A stretch of 64,000 nt of DNA, from assembly GCF_002749615.1 (NCBI RefSeq), contig NZ_CP024201.1, forward strand, positions 682,001 to 746,000, in the 5' to 3' direction. A program made the position numbers and the translations under genes. Below, one piece after another: positions 8,465 to 17,703 of the stretch. Source of the DNA: Caulobacter mirabilis. GTDB lineage: Bacteria > Pseudomonadota > Alphaproteobacteria > Caulobacterales > Caulobacteraceae. The stretch's first letter is position 1. Each line of letters starts with the position of its first letter. A model generated the notes under the pieces. The model did no database searches. It saw only the letters and a list, made by a program, of their open reading frames with translations, and was not told where the DNA came from.

Positions 8465-9259
8465 CTACTGAGTCGCCTCGAAGGTCAGGCTGTGGCTGTA
8501 GCTGCGGTAGGGCGTTTCCGAGCCTGCCGGGGCCGGGCCGCGGTGCCGGACCAGGGTCATGTAGGTCCCTGCGTCGGGCGCGGTCAGGCTGAAGCGACCG
8601 GCCGGGTCGGTCGTCACGGGCTCCAGGGCCTTGCGGCCGTCGTAGACGCCGGCCGAGCGGTAGACCTCCACGCGGGCGCCGGCCAGCGGCTTGCCGTCGT
8701 AGAGCAGCTCGAACTTGGCGGCCTCGCCGGCGAAGATGCGGTTGGGGTGGGTGATCGGGCGCAGCTCAAGCCCCTTGCCCGAGGGCGACAGCACGGCGTC
8801 CGTGGGCTCGCCCTTGCTGACATAGACCTCGGCCACGGTCACGCTCTGGACGTCGACCTGTTCGACGCCTGCCGGGGTGGGGCCGCCTTCGCCGACCATC
8901 AGCCACTGGCCGTCGGCGGCCTTGTACATCTTGGCCTTGCGGCCCATCCGGACGCCCGAGGAGATGCGGTAGGCGCCGGCCTTGGGCGTCTCGACTTCGA
9001 ACACGGCCAGGTCGCGCAGGTAGGTCACCTTGGTGATCGGGGTCACGCCGTCGGCGCCGCGGACCGACCAAGCGTCCGACTTCATCACCACGTCGGGAAT
9101 GAAGGCGTCCTCGGTGAATCCGGCCTGCACCGTCACATGATCGCGGCCGGTGAGCTCGAACTGGCCGGGCAGGAGATAGGGCATGTGCGCCCAGGCGCTC
9201 GCGGGGGCGGCCAGCAGCACCGCGCAGGCGGCGGCGATCAGGCGGGTTCGGTTGGTCAT
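8465..9259 (-). CDS. DUF4198 domain-containing periplasmic protein
   Basis: 264 residues from ATG 9257-9259; a longer TTG start at 9289 is less likely. A signal peptide (RLIAAACAVLLAAPASAWA) is followed by HMPYLLPGQFELTGRDHVTVQAGFTEDAF, a start typical of DUF4198 proteins, where the mature N-terminal His follows the cleavage site. The C-terminal part (KPLAGARVEVYRSAG, then DPAGRFSLTAPDAGTYMTLVRHRG) looks like a carboxypeptidase-regulatory or CNA-B type beta sandwich. The family often accompanies TonB receptors and is suspected to act in metal uptake, but its function is not established. A palindrome at 9304-9320 upstream may be its operator. Confidence 0.85.
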   Translation of the reverse strand: MTNRTRLIAAACAVLLAAPASAWAHMPYLLPGQFELTGRDHVTVQAGFTEDAFIPDVVMKSDAWSVRGADGVTPITKVTYLRDLAVFEVETPKAGAYRISSGVRMGRKAKMYKAADGQWLMVGEGGPTPAGVEQVDVQSVTVAEVYVSKGEPTDAVLSPSGKGLELRPITHPNRIFAGEAAKFELLYDGKPLAGARVEVYRSAGVYDGRKALEPVTTDPAGRFSLTAPDAGTYMTLVRHRGPAPAGSETPYRSYSHSLTFEATQ

Positions 9260-9303
9260 GTCCAGGCTCCCACGGGGCGGGAGCCCCAACGCTCGCCTTT
9301 TAG

Positions 9304-9320
9304 ATGCGATCAGTTCGCAT
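9304..9320 (-). promoter_or_regulatory. Fur-like palindrome upstream of the DUF4198 gene
   Basis: A perfect inverted repeat, ATGCGA (9304-9309), five-base spacer, TCGCAT (9315-9320), sits 45 bases upstream of the DUF4198 start. On the gene's strand it reads aatgcgaactgatcgcat, which resembles proteobacterial Fur-box variants. Metal control would fit a DUF4198 protein, but the assignment to Fur is by eye. Confidence 0.4.
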
Positions 9321-9342
9321 TAGCAAGAATGAACGGCGCGAC

Positions 9343-9368
9343 AGGAGAGGCCCGCGGCGGCCTCTCCT
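9343..9368 (-). terminator. Hairpin after the tricorn-like protease gene
   Basis: A perfect 10-bp stem (AGGAGAGGCC at 9343-9352 and GGCCTCTCCT at 9359-9368, six-base loop) starts 14 bases after the minus-strand stop at 9382. No clear U-run follows, so it may act as a weak terminator or as 3' end protection. Confidence 0.5.
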
Positions 9369-9381
9369 GATCGATCGAGCC

Positions 9382-12300
9382 TCAGCCGCCGAGCAGCGCC
9401 TTCACCGCCGCGTCGAGCTGAGCGTCCTTGGCGTCGCCGAGCGGACGGTCGACGTCGATGTCCACCGGCCGCGGGTTCAGCTCCATGTTCTGGCCGCGCA
9501 GGTCTTCCACCCGGATGAAGGGCAGGCGCACCGTCGAACCGTCGATCAGCTCCCGGCCGCCGGTGTAGATGATCCAGCCGGCTGTCGGCTTGCCGACCAC
9601 CTTGCCCAGGCCCAGCGAGCGGTAGCCTTCGGTGAAGTCCTCGGCGTCCGACAGCGAGGACTCGTTGATCACCAGGACGGTCGGCAGGCCCAGGGCCCGC
9701 TGGCCCAGGTTCTGGCGGCTGGGCACGGGGAACCGGTCGCGCGCGGTCATCATCAGGTAGTTGCGGCGCGTGAACACGTCGAGCGCATGGCCGTTGACGT
9801 AGCCGCCGTTGTTGTTGCGCAGGTCGATGACCACGCCCCGCTTGCCCTGGTTCTCCGCGTCGAGGTCGATGTAGAGCTGCGCCAGCGACGAATCGCCCAT
9901 GTCGGCGATGTGGACGTAGCCCAGCTTGCCGCCGCTGACGCGATCGACATAGGCGCGGCGGTCGTTGACCCACTGGCGGTAGAGCAGGCCCGTGGCCACC
10001 GAGCCGGAGACCGGGCGGACGACGGCTTCGCGGGTCTTCGACGGATCGCCGGCGGCGCCGATGGTCAGGCTGACGCGCTTGCCGGCCTGGCCGCGCAGCA
10101 GCCGGTCCAGGTTCACGCCGGCGCCCAGACGCTCGCCGTTGACCGCGACCAGGGTCTCGCCCGGCTTGATGCTGCCCTCGACCGCGGCCGGCCCCAGGAC
10201 GACCACCTCGCGGATCACCAGCCCCTTGCCCGCTTCGTACGCCTCGCGGTCGAAGCGCAGGCCGAGGTCGCCGTTGCGCGCCGGCGGCTGGCCGGCGTCG
10301 TCGGGGCCGCGCATGCCGGTGTGCGAGGCGTTCAGCTCGCCGATCATCAGATTGAGGTTGCGGCGCAGCTCGTCGCCGGTCCGCGCGCCGGCGACATACG
10401 GTTGCCAGGTTTCACGCAGGGCCTTCCAGTTCCGGCCGTGGAACTTAGGATCGTAGAAGCCGCGGTCGAGAATGCCCCAGGCTTGGTCGAAGACGACCTG
10501 TTTCTCGGCGTCGAAGTCGACCTCCATCTCGGCGTTGACCGTCAGCGGTTTGGGCCGCGGCAGCGCGAGCGTGATGGAATTGATCGACCCGCTTTCCAGA
10601 TAGAAGACGGTCTTGGAGTCCGGCGTGAAGGCGGCGTCGCCCTTGCGCTTGCGGGTCGAGGTCAGCTGGACCGGGGCCGGCGGTTCCTTGGCCAGTTCGT
10701 CCAGGCTGTAGCTGTAGAGGTTCGTCGCCCCGGCGGCGTTGGCGGTGAACACCAGGGTCTTGCCGTCGGGACTGATGGTCGGCAGGCCGACGTTCAGGCC
10801 CAGCGGCAGGAACGAGGCCCGTTCGCGGATCCCCTCGAACACGATCCGCACCGGTTCGACCTTCTTGGACCTGGCCGGCTTGTCGCCTTTGTCGCCCTTG
10901 TCCGTCTCGGCCTCGTCGGCGGGGGCTTCGGGCTTGTCCTCGGTCGGGGGCTCCGGCTGGGAGGCGGGCTTGGCCGGGCCGTCCGGCTTGAACAGGTCGC
11001 GGAAAGCGTCCTCGCGGTACTTCGGCGTGTTCGGCAGCAGGTCGATGCGCAGCATCTTGGCGTCTTCGCTGCGTTGGCCGGTGTCGGTGAGGATGAATTT
11101 CCCGTCCGGCGACCAGACGATCTTGCCGCCGGTCTGGCCGTTCGCGAGGAAGCTGATCGGGCGCGCCTCGCCCCCCGCGGCCGGGACGACGTAGACGTTG
11201 TCGAAGGCCCTGCGGTCGGTGACGGCGAACGCCAGCCACCGGCTGTCCGGCGACCACGACGGCGCATTGTCCTCGAAACCGCCCAGGGCGCCGTCGAACA
11301 GCAGGACGTCGCGCAGAACACGGCGATCCTCGCCCAGGGTGATCACGCGCAGCTGCCGACCGTCGCGGATGTAGGCGATCGCCTTGCCGTCGGGGGCGTA
11401 GGCCGGGGCGGTGTTGCGGCCGCCGCCGCTGGTCAGGGCGCGCTCCGCGTCGCGGCCGAAGTCGTACTCGAAGACGTCCGCCGCCAGGCCGCGTTCCGAG
11501 ACATAGGCCAGGCGCTTGCTGTCCGGCGACCAGACCGGGTCGCGCTCGATCCCCGGCGTGCGGGTCACGCGCTGCGCCGCGCCGCCGTCCTTGGTGGTGG
11601 TGGCGAAGATCTCGCCGTGCGCCGTCACGGCGACCTTCTTGCCGTCGGGCGACAGGGTCATGCCGTTGAAGCTGGTCAGGTTCAGCCGGGTCTCGCCGGC
11701 CGCCGCCGGCGCGCCCTGCAGCGTGATCGGCAGGCGGGTGGCCTGGCCCGTGGCCGGGTCCAGCGACCAGATGGCGAAGTCGCGCTCGAAGACGATGGTC
11801 CGGCCGTCATAGGCGATGGTTGGCCACATCAGGCGGCCGTCGGTGAAGCGGGTGACCTTCTCCGGCGCGCCGCCCAGCGGCAGGCGCCAGAGGTTCTCCG
11901 ATCCGCCTTCGTCGCTCATGTAGTAGAGCGTGCGGCCGTCGGGGGTCCACATCGGCCAGGCCCGCCGGGCGCCGGACGGCAGCAGCCGCTGGTAGGCGCC
12001 GCCTTCGGAGACGGCCTTCAGCCACAGCTCGCTCTGGTCGATGTGCGAGCTGCCGTTCCGCCACCACTGGCGATTGCTGATGCCGCGCGCGACCAGGGCG
12101 ACCGATTTGCCGTCGGGCGAGGGGGCGCCCTGGAACTCGTTCAGGAAGCGCTCGCGACTGACCTCCAGCGGCGTGCCGCCGGTCGCGGCGACGCGGAAGA
12201 TGTCGCCCTGGCCCGCCACGTCGTTGGCGCCGGAGGTGAAGTAGATCCACTTGCCGTCGCGCGACCAGCCGTCCAGCGCCTCGCTGGCGTCGGCGTAGGT

Positions 12301-12630
12301 GAGGCGGGTCACCGCGCCCGTGGCCAGGGTCAGGACATAGATGTTGGCCGACCCGGCCCGCGTCGAGACGAAGGCGAGCTGCCGGCCGTCGGGGGAGTAG
12401 AGCGGCCGGGACTCGGTGGCGGCATGGGTGACCAGCAGGCGCGCCTGGCCGCCCTTGGCGGGGACGGTCCAGATGTCGCCGCCGGAGACGAAAGCCAGCT
12501 CCGCGCCGTTCGGCGACAGGGCGGGCTCGCTCAGCGACGGCGCCGACGCCGGCGCCGCCGCGGCGACCCCGGCCCAGCCGCCGGCGATGGCCGCGACCGA
12601 CAGCGCGCCCAACAGGACCCTGAACCTCAT
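9382..12630 (-). CDS. Tricorn-like S41 family protease with beta-propeller
   Basis: 1082 residues. A signal peptide (to about residue 26) places it in the periplasm. WD40-like/PD40 repeats follow (LSPNGAELAFVSGGDIWTV, YSPDGRQLAFVSTRAG, WSPDSKRLAYVSERG and more) as two propeller blocks to about residue 600, with a Lys/Asp/Glu-rich linker near 560-600. A tail-specific protease core with a PDZ segment (ETLVAVNGERLGAG) comes next, then the S41 catalytic block GVVIDLRNNNGGYVNG and the probable nucleophile serine in INESSLSDAEDF near 1000. The architecture matches tricorn protease homologues that degrade peptides. A run of G precedes ATG 12630. It stands alone between terminator-like hairpin and the VOC gene. 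Confidence 0.9.
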   Translation of the reverse strand: MRFRVLLGALSVAAIAGGWAGVAAAAPASAPSLSEPALSPNGAELAFVSGGDIWTVPAKGGQARLLVTHAATESRPLYSPDGRQLAFVSTRAGSANIYVLTLATGAVTRLTYADASEALDGWSRDGKWIYFTSGANDVAGQGDIFRVAATGGTPLEVSRERFLNEFQGAPSPDGKSVALVARGISNRQWWRNGSSHIDQSELWLKAVSEGGAYQRLLPSGARRAWPMWTPDGRTLYYMSDEGGSENLWRLPLGGAPEKVTRFTDGRLMWPTIAYDGRTIVFERDFAIWSLDPATGQATRLPITLQGAPAAAGETRLNLTSFNGMTLSPDGKKVAVTAHGEIFATTTKDGGAAQRVTRTPGIERDPVWSPDSKRLAYVSERGLAADVFEYDFGRDAERALTSGGGRNTAPAYAPDGKAIAYIRDGRQLRVITLGEDRRVLRDVLLFDGALGGFEDNAPSWSPDSRWLAFAVTDRRAFDNVYVVPAAGGEARPISFLANGQTGGKIVWSPDGKFILTDTGQRSEDAKMLRIDLLPNTPKYREDAFRDLFKPDGPAKPASQPEPPTEDKPEAPADEAETDKGDKGDKPARSKKVEPVRIVFEGIRERASFLPLGLNVGLPTISPDGKTLVFTANAAGATNLYSYSLDELAKEPPAPVQLTSTRKRKGDAAFTPDSKTVFYLESGSINSITLALPRPKPLTVNAEMEVDFDAEKQVVFDQAWGILDRGFYDPKFHGRNWKALRETWQPYVAGARTGDELRRNLNLMIGELNASHTGMRGPDDAGQPPARNGDLGLRFDREAYEAGKGLVIREVVVLGPAAVEGSIKPGETLVAVNGERLGAGVNLDRLLRGQAGKRVSLTIGAAGDPSKTREAVVRPVSGSVATGLLYRQWVNDRRAYVDRVSGGKLGYVHIADMGDSSLAQLYIDLDAENQGKRGVVIDLRNNNGGYVNGHALDVFTRRNYLMMTARDRFPVPSRQNLGQRALGLPTVLVINESSLSDAEDFTEGYRSLGLGKVVGKPTAGWIIYTGGRELIDGSTVRLPFIRVEDLRGQNMELNPRPVDIDVDRPLGDAKDAQLDAAVKALLGG

Positions 12631-12705
12631 GAAAACCCCCGACGACAGACGCGTGACAAGGCGGCGAACCTCTCGCGGAGGGAAGGCGATGGCAAGCCCC
12701 GAGGA

Positions 12706-13134
12706 TCAGACTCCGAAGGTCACCGAGCCGTCGTCGCCCAGCCTGAAGCCAGGGTTCCAGACGATGTCCCAGGCGTGGTCGTCCGGATCGGCGACATAGC
12801 CCTGCAGCCCGCCGAACGGCGGCTCGACCGGCGGCTTCAGGAGCGTCCCGCCGTGGGCGGCCAGCCGGTCGAGGATCGGCCGCACCTCTTCCCGTGTGCG
12901 GACGTTGTGGCCGAGCGAGAAGGGCGCGCGACCGACGCCGAGCGGGCGGCGCATGTCCTCGGCCAGCTTGTCGTGCAGCCAGGTTCCCAGGACGAAGCCG
13001 TTCATCTGGTAGAAGACGATCTCCTCGTTCTCGAACACCGGCCTCCAGCCGAAGCCGTCGACGTAGAAGCGCTTGCTGCGGATGAGGTCCGCCACCCCCA
13101 GGGTGACGACGGAGAGTTGCTGTTGGAACGCCAT
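12706..13134 (-). CDS. VOC (glyoxalase/bleomycin resistance) family protein
   Basis: 142 residues, the usual length of a single-unit VOC protein made of two beta-alpha-beta-beta-beta modules. The first module begins LSVVTLGVADLIRSKRFYVDGFGW, a classic VOC start, and the second contains GYVADPDDHAWDIVWNPGF, where D/H and E-equivalent positions would bind metal. Members include glyoxalases, dioxygenases and antibiotic-binding proteins; no specific activity can be assigned. It lies 75 bases upstream of the protease gene on the same strand. Confidence 0.85.
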   Translation of the reverse strand: MAFQQQLSVVTLGVADLIRSKRFYVDGFGWRPVFENEEIVFYQMNGFVLGTWLHDKLAEDMRRPLGVGRAPFSLGHNVRTREEVRPILDRLAAHGGTLLKPPVEPPFGGLQGYVADPDDHAWDIVWNPGFRLGDDGSVTFGV

Positions 13135-13309
13135 GCGGCCTGCCTTTCATGTCCCGACGACGCCCGGCGCGGGATGCGCGGGCGGCGTGTCACGGGACTT
13201 GGCGCGGGAGCGCCAGACAGAACCTCCGGAACGCTCCGGAGGCGGCCGGGCTAACCACACCGGCGCCGCCTTTCTTGACGGCCCCAGGCTAGCGGGTCGA
13301 CCCGACCGG

Positions 13310-14506
13310 TCAAGCCGCGGCGGCGCGCAGCATGGGCTGGCGGCGGCCGTAGGTCAGGCTGCGCCAGAGCCATTCGACAGGGCCGAAGCGGAAGACACGC
13401 AGCCACAGCATCGCGAAGGCGGCCTGGGCCGCGGCGATCGCCAGGACCAGCAGCCAGAGCTGCGGCCAGTTCAGCTTGCCCCACAGGCCCAGGCCGAAAC
13501 CGCCGAACAGCAGGGCGCAGACAAGGCTCTGACCCAGGTAGCCGGTCAGGGCCATGCGGCCGTGGGCGGCCAGCGGCGCGAACAGCCGGATCGGCAGGGC
13601 GCGCCAGGCCAGGTGGAACAAGCCTATGTAGCCCAGCGTATGCGCCGTGCGGCCGATCTGGCTGGTCAGCTCCGTTCCGGCGGTCGCCGCGCCCAGGTTC
13701 TTCCACATCGCCCAGACCTCGACCGCGTTCAGGGGCAGGGCGACGCCGAAGCCGACCGCCGCCATCCATCCGTAGAAGCGGGTCGACGCCTTGCCGTTCA
13801 GGATCCCCAGCCGCAGCAGCGCCATGCCGATCAGCATGAAGGCGGCCGCCTCGAGCACCCACCAGACCGTGCTGATGTCGAAGGTCCAGTCCCAGGTCAG
13901 GCGGCTGATATAGACGAGGTTGGTCAGGTAGCCGGCGGTCCGCACCGCCTTCTCCGCCAGATAGCCGGGCGTCTCGCGGGTCAGGATCTCGGGCTTGCCG
14001 ACGCCGAACACATCGATCGCCCAGACCGAGAGGACGGCCAGGGTGATCGCCGCGACGACCAGCAGGGTCCGCTCCCGCAGCTTGGCGAACGGCAGGATGA
14101 CGAAGGCGGCCAGACCATAGACCAGCAGGATGTCGCCCGGCCACAGCAGCAGCGTGCCGTTGACCGCGCCGAACCCGACCAGCCAGAGCGAGCGCTTCAC
14201 GAACAGGCCCGTGCGACCCGCGCGCGCCTCCGCCCCCTGGGCCTCGCGCAGGAACAGCAGCATGCCGGCGCCGAACAGCATCGAGAACAGGCCGCGCATG
14301 GCGCCTTCGATGAACAGGTTCTGGACGAGCCAGATACGCCAGTCGGGATTGGCCAGATCAGGCCGTCCGAACGGCTGCGGCCAGTCCAGCATGGCGCCGA
14401 AAGCGACGATGTTGACCAGCAGGATGCCGACCAGCGCGAAGCCGCGCAGGGCGTCGATCGAGGCGATGCGTTCACCCGGGGCCGCGGGGGCGTTCAAAAT
14501 GCTCAC
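13310..14506 (-). CDS. DUF418 domain-containing membrane protein (YeiB-like)
   Basis: 398 residues with a GTG start at 14506 and about nine hydrophobic helices. The N-terminal ERIASIDALRGFALVGILLVNI is characteristic of the YeiB/DUF418 group, which shares this motif with membrane acyltransferases. The C-terminal third (APLAAHGRMALTGYLGQSLVCALLFGGFGLGLWG) is the DUF418 core with its Gly-rich helix. Function is unknown in this family; a role in transport or acyl transfer is only suspected. Neighbours give no clue. Confidence 0.87.
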   Translation of the reverse strand: MSILNAPAAPGERIASIDALRGFALVGILLVNIVAFGAMLDWPQPFGRPDLANPDWRIWLVQNLFIEGAMRGLFSMLFGAGMLLFLREAQGAEARAGRTGLFVKRSLWLVGFGAVNGTLLLWPGDILLVYGLAAFVILPFAKLRERTLLVVAAITLAVLSVWAIDVFGVGKPEILTRETPGYLAEKAVRTAGYLTNLVYISRLTWDWTFDISTVWWVLEAAAFMLIGMALLRLGILNGKASTRFYGWMAAVGFGVALPLNAVEVWAMWKNLGAATAGTELTSQIGRTAHTLGYIGLFHLAWRALPIRLFAPLAAHGRMALTGYLGQSLVCALLFGGFGLGLWGKLNWPQLWLLVLAIAAAQAAFAMLWLRVFRFGPVEWLWRSLTYGRRQPMLRAAAA

Positions 14507-14574
14507 TGGTCGCCTGCTCCCCCGGATCGAGCGCCCCAGATGTGGCGCGAGGGGAGGGTTCGCAAGGCCCGGCC

Positions 14575-15000
14575 TCAGCCGAGACGCCAGCCGTCGATCG
14601 GACGCACCGTCGCGCAGCTGGGTTCGCCCTTCCGGTCCGTTCCCGGGAAGGCCGCCGCGAGCGGTCGGCCGGTCTCCGCGGCCTGCCGGACCAGGTCAGC
14701 CGGAATGTCGGTGAGAAAGATCTTCCCCCGTCGGGTCCAGGGCGTGTCGTGCTGTCCCGCCAGCGTGCCGACGCGATAGTAGACGAACCGCTTGGGGCCT
14801 TCGCGGCGGACGTAGGGGCCGAGCCAGCGCGGCGAGCCGTCCGGATTGCTCCCGAGGCGCAAGGGAACATCGAACGTCAGGTCGGCGCCGGTCGAGAGGG
14901 CCTGCGCCACCGGCGTCTCGTCGCCTTCCTGCAGCGAGAACATCACCCCGGCGGGCGGAGTGACGAGCGTGAAGCGCAGGGTGAGGGTTTGCTCGGTCAT
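14575..15000 (-). CDS. DUF5990-like protein
   Basis: 141 residues from ATG 15000 (MTEQTLTLRFTLVTPPAGVMFSLQEGD). The frame is open further upstream, but that part overlaps the promoter region of the divergent thioredoxin gene. The pattern VxPPAGVxFxLQxG, LTFDVPLRLG, WLGPYVRREGPKRFVYYRVGTLAGQ and DTPWTRRGKIFLTDIP matches my recollection of the DUF5990 family of small cytosolic proteins with no known role. It is probably all-beta. The start faces the thioredoxin gene across 82 bases. Confidence 0.68.
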   Translation of the reverse strand: MTEQTLTLRFTLVTPPAGVMFSLQEGDETPVAQALSTGADLTFDVPLRLGSNPDGSPRWLGPYVRREGPKRFVYYRVGTLAGQHDTPWTRRGKIFLTDIPADLVRQAAETGRPLAAAFPGTDRKGEPSCATVRPIDGWRLG

Positions 15001-15082
15001 GGGCCGACACCATGCCATCGTGGGCGGGTCGTGCAACAACCCCCGCTTGCGCGGCGACGCCCCCTGTGGCGAAACTTCCAGC

Positions 15083-15571
15083 ATGGCCGACCTGATGCAG
15101 AAGCGCTGTCTCTACTGCGGGACGTGGAACCAGTTTCCGGAGGCGCGGCTGGCCGACGGCCCCAAGTGCGGCGAGTGCAAGCTGCCGCTCGTCGCCGGCC
15201 CGCCCGCGGCGCTGGACGACGCCGGGTTCGCGGCCGAGTTGGCGCGCAACGACGGGACGCTGATCGTGGATTTCTGGGCGACCTGGTGCGGACCCTGCCG
15301 CTCGTTCGGCCCTGTATTCAGGCAGGCCGCCGCCGACTACGGCGTCCGCGTGCGCTTCGCTACGATCGACGTCGACACCGTGTCGGGGACGCCGCAGCGC
15401 TACAATGTCGGCTCGATCCCGACGATGATGGCCTTCCGCGACGGCCGCGAGGTCGACCGCGTGATCGGGGGGCTGACCGGCGCCCAGCTCGACCGCTGGA
15501 TCCGGGGCGTCGCCGGCCTGCCGCCGCTGCCGGACAAGCCCCGCCCCCGGCCGCCGCGCCCTGGCCATTGA
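15083..15571 (+). CDS. Thioredoxin with N-terminal zinc finger (thioredoxin-2 type)
   Basis: 162 residues. The N-terminal RCLYCGTWNQ and KCGECK supply two CxxC pairs for a zinc site, as in TrxC. The thioredoxin fold follows with the active site DFWATWCGPCRSFGP (WCGPC) near residue 72 and the cis-proline segment VGSIPTMMAFRDG near 112. The C-terminal tail is Pro/Arg-rich. It reduces protein disulfides in the cytosol; the zinc form is linked to oxidative stress in other bacteria. A thioredoxin reductase gene lies far away in this window (44542-45549). Confidence 0.92.
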   Translation: MADLMQKRCLYCGTWNQFPEARLADGPKCGECKLPLVAGPPAALDDAGFAAELARNDGTLIVDFWATWCGPCRSFGPVFRQAAADYGVRVRFATIDVDTVSGTPQRYNVGSIPTMMAFRDGREVDRVIGGLTGAQLDRWIRGVAGLPPLPDKPRPRPPRPGH

Positions 15572-15620
15572 TGTCCGAAAACCGCGAGACTCCGGCCGCC
15601 GAGAGGCCGATGATCGCGAC

Positions 15621-17165
15621 ATGGACACCCCGACGCCGCCGATCGATCTGGACCAGGACGCCTGCTACCGCGCGGTCGAGACGCGCGACCCTCGCTGGGA
15701 CGGCCGCATCTTCGGCTGCGTGAGGACGACGGGGATCTACTGTCGCCCGGTCTGTCCGGCGCGGACGCCCAAGCGCGAGAACATGATCTTCTACCCCTCG
15801 GCGGCGGCCTGTGAGGAGGCGGGCTTCCGCGCCTGCCTGCGCTGTCGGCCCGAGACGGCGCCGGACATGGGGGCTTGGCGGGGCAGCTCGAACACCGTGT
15901 CGCGCGCGCTGGCGTTGATCGAGCTGGGCGCCCTGGACTCCTCCAAGGAAGACGGGGGCGACGTCGACGCCTTGGCCGGCCGGCTGGGGGTCGGCGAGCG
16001 GCAGCTGCGCCGCCTGTTCCGCCAGCATCTGGGCGCCTCGCCTGTGGGCGTCGCCCAGACCCGCCGCGTGCTGCTGGCCAAGCAGCTGATCCACGAGACC
16101 GACCTGCCGATGGCCGAAGTGGCCCTGGCCGCCGGCTTCGGCAGCGTGCGACGCTTCAACGAGACCTTCCAGCGGCTGTACGGCCGGCCGCCGTCGGCGC
16201 TGCGCCGTCGCGAGACGCCGCGCGACGGGCGACCGGGCGCGGTGACTCTGAAGCTCCGCTATCGGCCGCCCTACGACTGGGACAGTCTGATCGGCTTCCT
16301 GGCCGCACGGGCGATTCCGCTGGTCGAGGTGGTCACGCCCGGCCGCTATGCCCGCACCATCAGTTTCGACGGAAGCATGGGGACGGTCGCGGTCAGCCGC
16401 GCCGGCGGCGACCAGCTGACCGTCGAGGTCCGTTTCCCGAAGATGACCGCCCTGCCGCAGATTCTGGCGCGGGTGCGGCGAGTGTTCGACCTGACCGCCG
16501 ACCCCGCGACGATCGAGACGCACCTGGGCCGCGATCCGACCCTGGCCGCGATGATCGCCGAGCGGCCGGGCCTGCGCGCGCCGGGCGCCTGGGACGGGTT
16601 CGAGGTCGGGGTCCGCGCGATCCTGGGCCAGCAGATCACCGTGTCCGCCGCTGTGAAGCTGGCGGGGAAGCTGACCGCCGAATATGGCGCCCCCCTGCCG
16701 GAAGACTGGGCCGAGCCGGGCCTGACCCTGGCCTTCCCGGAGCCTGAACGGCTCGCCGAGGCGGACATCGCCGGCCACGGCCTGATGCCCGGCGCGAGGG
16801 CGCGGGCGATCTCGTCGATGGCGGCGGCGGTCGTCGCCGACCCCGACCTCCTGGGCGCCCGGGCGACGCTCGAGGAGGCGGTGGCCGCCCTGCGCGCCCT
16901 GCCGGGCATCGGCGAATGGACGGCGCAGTACATCGCCATGCGTCAGCTGCGCGAGCCGGACGCCTTCCCGGCCGCCGACATCGGCCTGATGCGGGCGCTG
17001 CAGGACGAGGCCGGCGTACGGCCGACTCCGGCGCAGCTGCTGGCGCGGGCCGAGGCCTGGCGGCCCTGGCGCGCCTATGCCGCCCTGCACCTGTGGGCGA
17101 GCGATCCGCAGGCGCCCAAGCCCAGCGTCGTAAAGGAGGCCGCCGATGCCCGCCGCGCGGCCTGA
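15621..17165 (+). CDS. Ada-AlkA fusion: alkylation-response regulator and 3-methyladenine glycosylase
   Basis: 514 residues with three modules. Residues 1-85 are the Ada N-terminal zinc domain, with FGCVRTTGIYCRPVCPAR (Cys that accepts methyl from phosphotriesters) and ACLRCRPE. Residues about 95-200 form an AraC-type DNA-binding domain (MAEVALAAGFGSVRRFNETFQRLYGRPP). Residues about 210-500 are AlkA-like, ending in the helix-hairpin-helix/GPD part LPGIGEWTAQYIAMR and the catalytic Asp region PAADIGL. It senses alkyl damage, activates transcription and excises alkylated bases. It overlaps ogt by 20 bases, forming a two-gene alkylation-repair unit. Confidence 0.93.
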   Translation: MDTPTPPIDLDQDACYRAVETRDPRWDGRIFGCVRTTGIYCRPVCPARTPKRENMIFYPSAAACEEAGFRACLRCRPETAPDMGAWRGSSNTVSRALALIELGALDSSKEDGGDVDALAGRLGVGERQLRRLFRQHLGASPVGVAQTRRVLLAKQLIHETDLPMAEVALAAGFGSVRRFNETFQRLYGRPPSALRRRETPRDGRPGAVTLKLRYRPPYDWDSLIGFLAARAIPLVEVVTPGRYARTISFDGSMGTVAVSRAGGDQLTVEVRFPKMTALPQILARVRRVFDLTADPATIETHLGRDPTLAAMIAERPGLRAPGAWDGFEVGVRAILGQQITVSAAVKLAGKLTAEYGAPLPEDWAEPGLTLAFPEPERLAEADIAGHGLMPGARARAISSMAAAVVADPDLLGARATLEEAVAALRALPGIGEWTAQYIAMRQLREPDAFPAADIGLMRALQDEAGVRPTPAQLLARAEAWRPWRAYAALHLWASDPQAPKPSVVKEAADARRAA

Positions 17166-17676
17166 ACGCCTGATCCGCGATGTGATGGACACCCCGATCG
17201 CCCCGATCCAGGTGATCGTCGATCCCGGGGGCGCGGTGCGGATGCTCGATTTCGACGCCGACAGCCCGCGCGTTGAGCGCCTTCTGAAGCGCTACTACCC
17301 TGGCGTTCCGGTGGAGCCCGGGGCGGCGCCGGCCGAGGTTCGCGCGGCGCTGACGGCCTATTTCGAGGGCGAGATGGAGGCGCTGGCGCGTGTGCCCTGG
17401 CGCGTCGTCGGCACCGACTTCCAGCGCACCGTCTGGAACGCCCTGACCGTCATCCCGGCCGGCGAGACCACGACCTACGGCGCCCTGGCGGCGAGGATCG
17501 GCCGCCCCGCGGCGGTGCGCGCCGTCGGCCTGGCCAACGGCGCCAATCCGATCGGCGTCGTCGTGCCCTGTCATCGGGTGATCGGCGCGGACGGCTCCTT
17601 GACCGGATATGGCGGCGGCCTGCCGCGCAAGCGCTGGCTGCTGGCGCACGAAGCGCGCGCGGCGGGACTGCTCTAG
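17146..17676 (+). CDS. ogt: Methylated-DNA--protein-cysteine methyltransferase
   Basis: 176 residues. The suicide-cysteine motif VVVPCHRVIGADGSLTGYGGGLPRKRWLL is complete, preceded by the winged-helix segment FQRTVWNALTVIPAGETTTYGALAARIG. It removes O6-methyl from guanine in one irreversible turnover. The start is set by a strong AAAGGAGG six bases before ATG 17146, inside the end of the Ada-AlkA gene, which suggests translational coupling. Confidence 0.93.
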   Translation: MPAARPERLIRDVMDTPIAPIQVIVDPGGAVRMLDFDADSPRVERLLKRYYPGVPVEPGAAPAEVRAALTAYFEGEMEALARVPWRVVGTDFQRTVWNALTVIPAGETTTYGALAARIGRPAAVRAVGLANGANPIGVVVPCHRVIGADGSLTGYGGGLPRKRWLLAHEARAAGLL

Positions 17677-17703
17677 GGCGTCTTGAACAAATGGGGAACA
17701 ATG

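Noticed and set aside
9304..13254. A plus-strand open frame of about 1,300 codons opposite the tricorn-like protease.
   Set aside because: It is the antisense shadow of a GC-rich gene: Arg/Ala/Gly/Val-rich with no domain, while the minus strand has clear propeller and S41 motifs.
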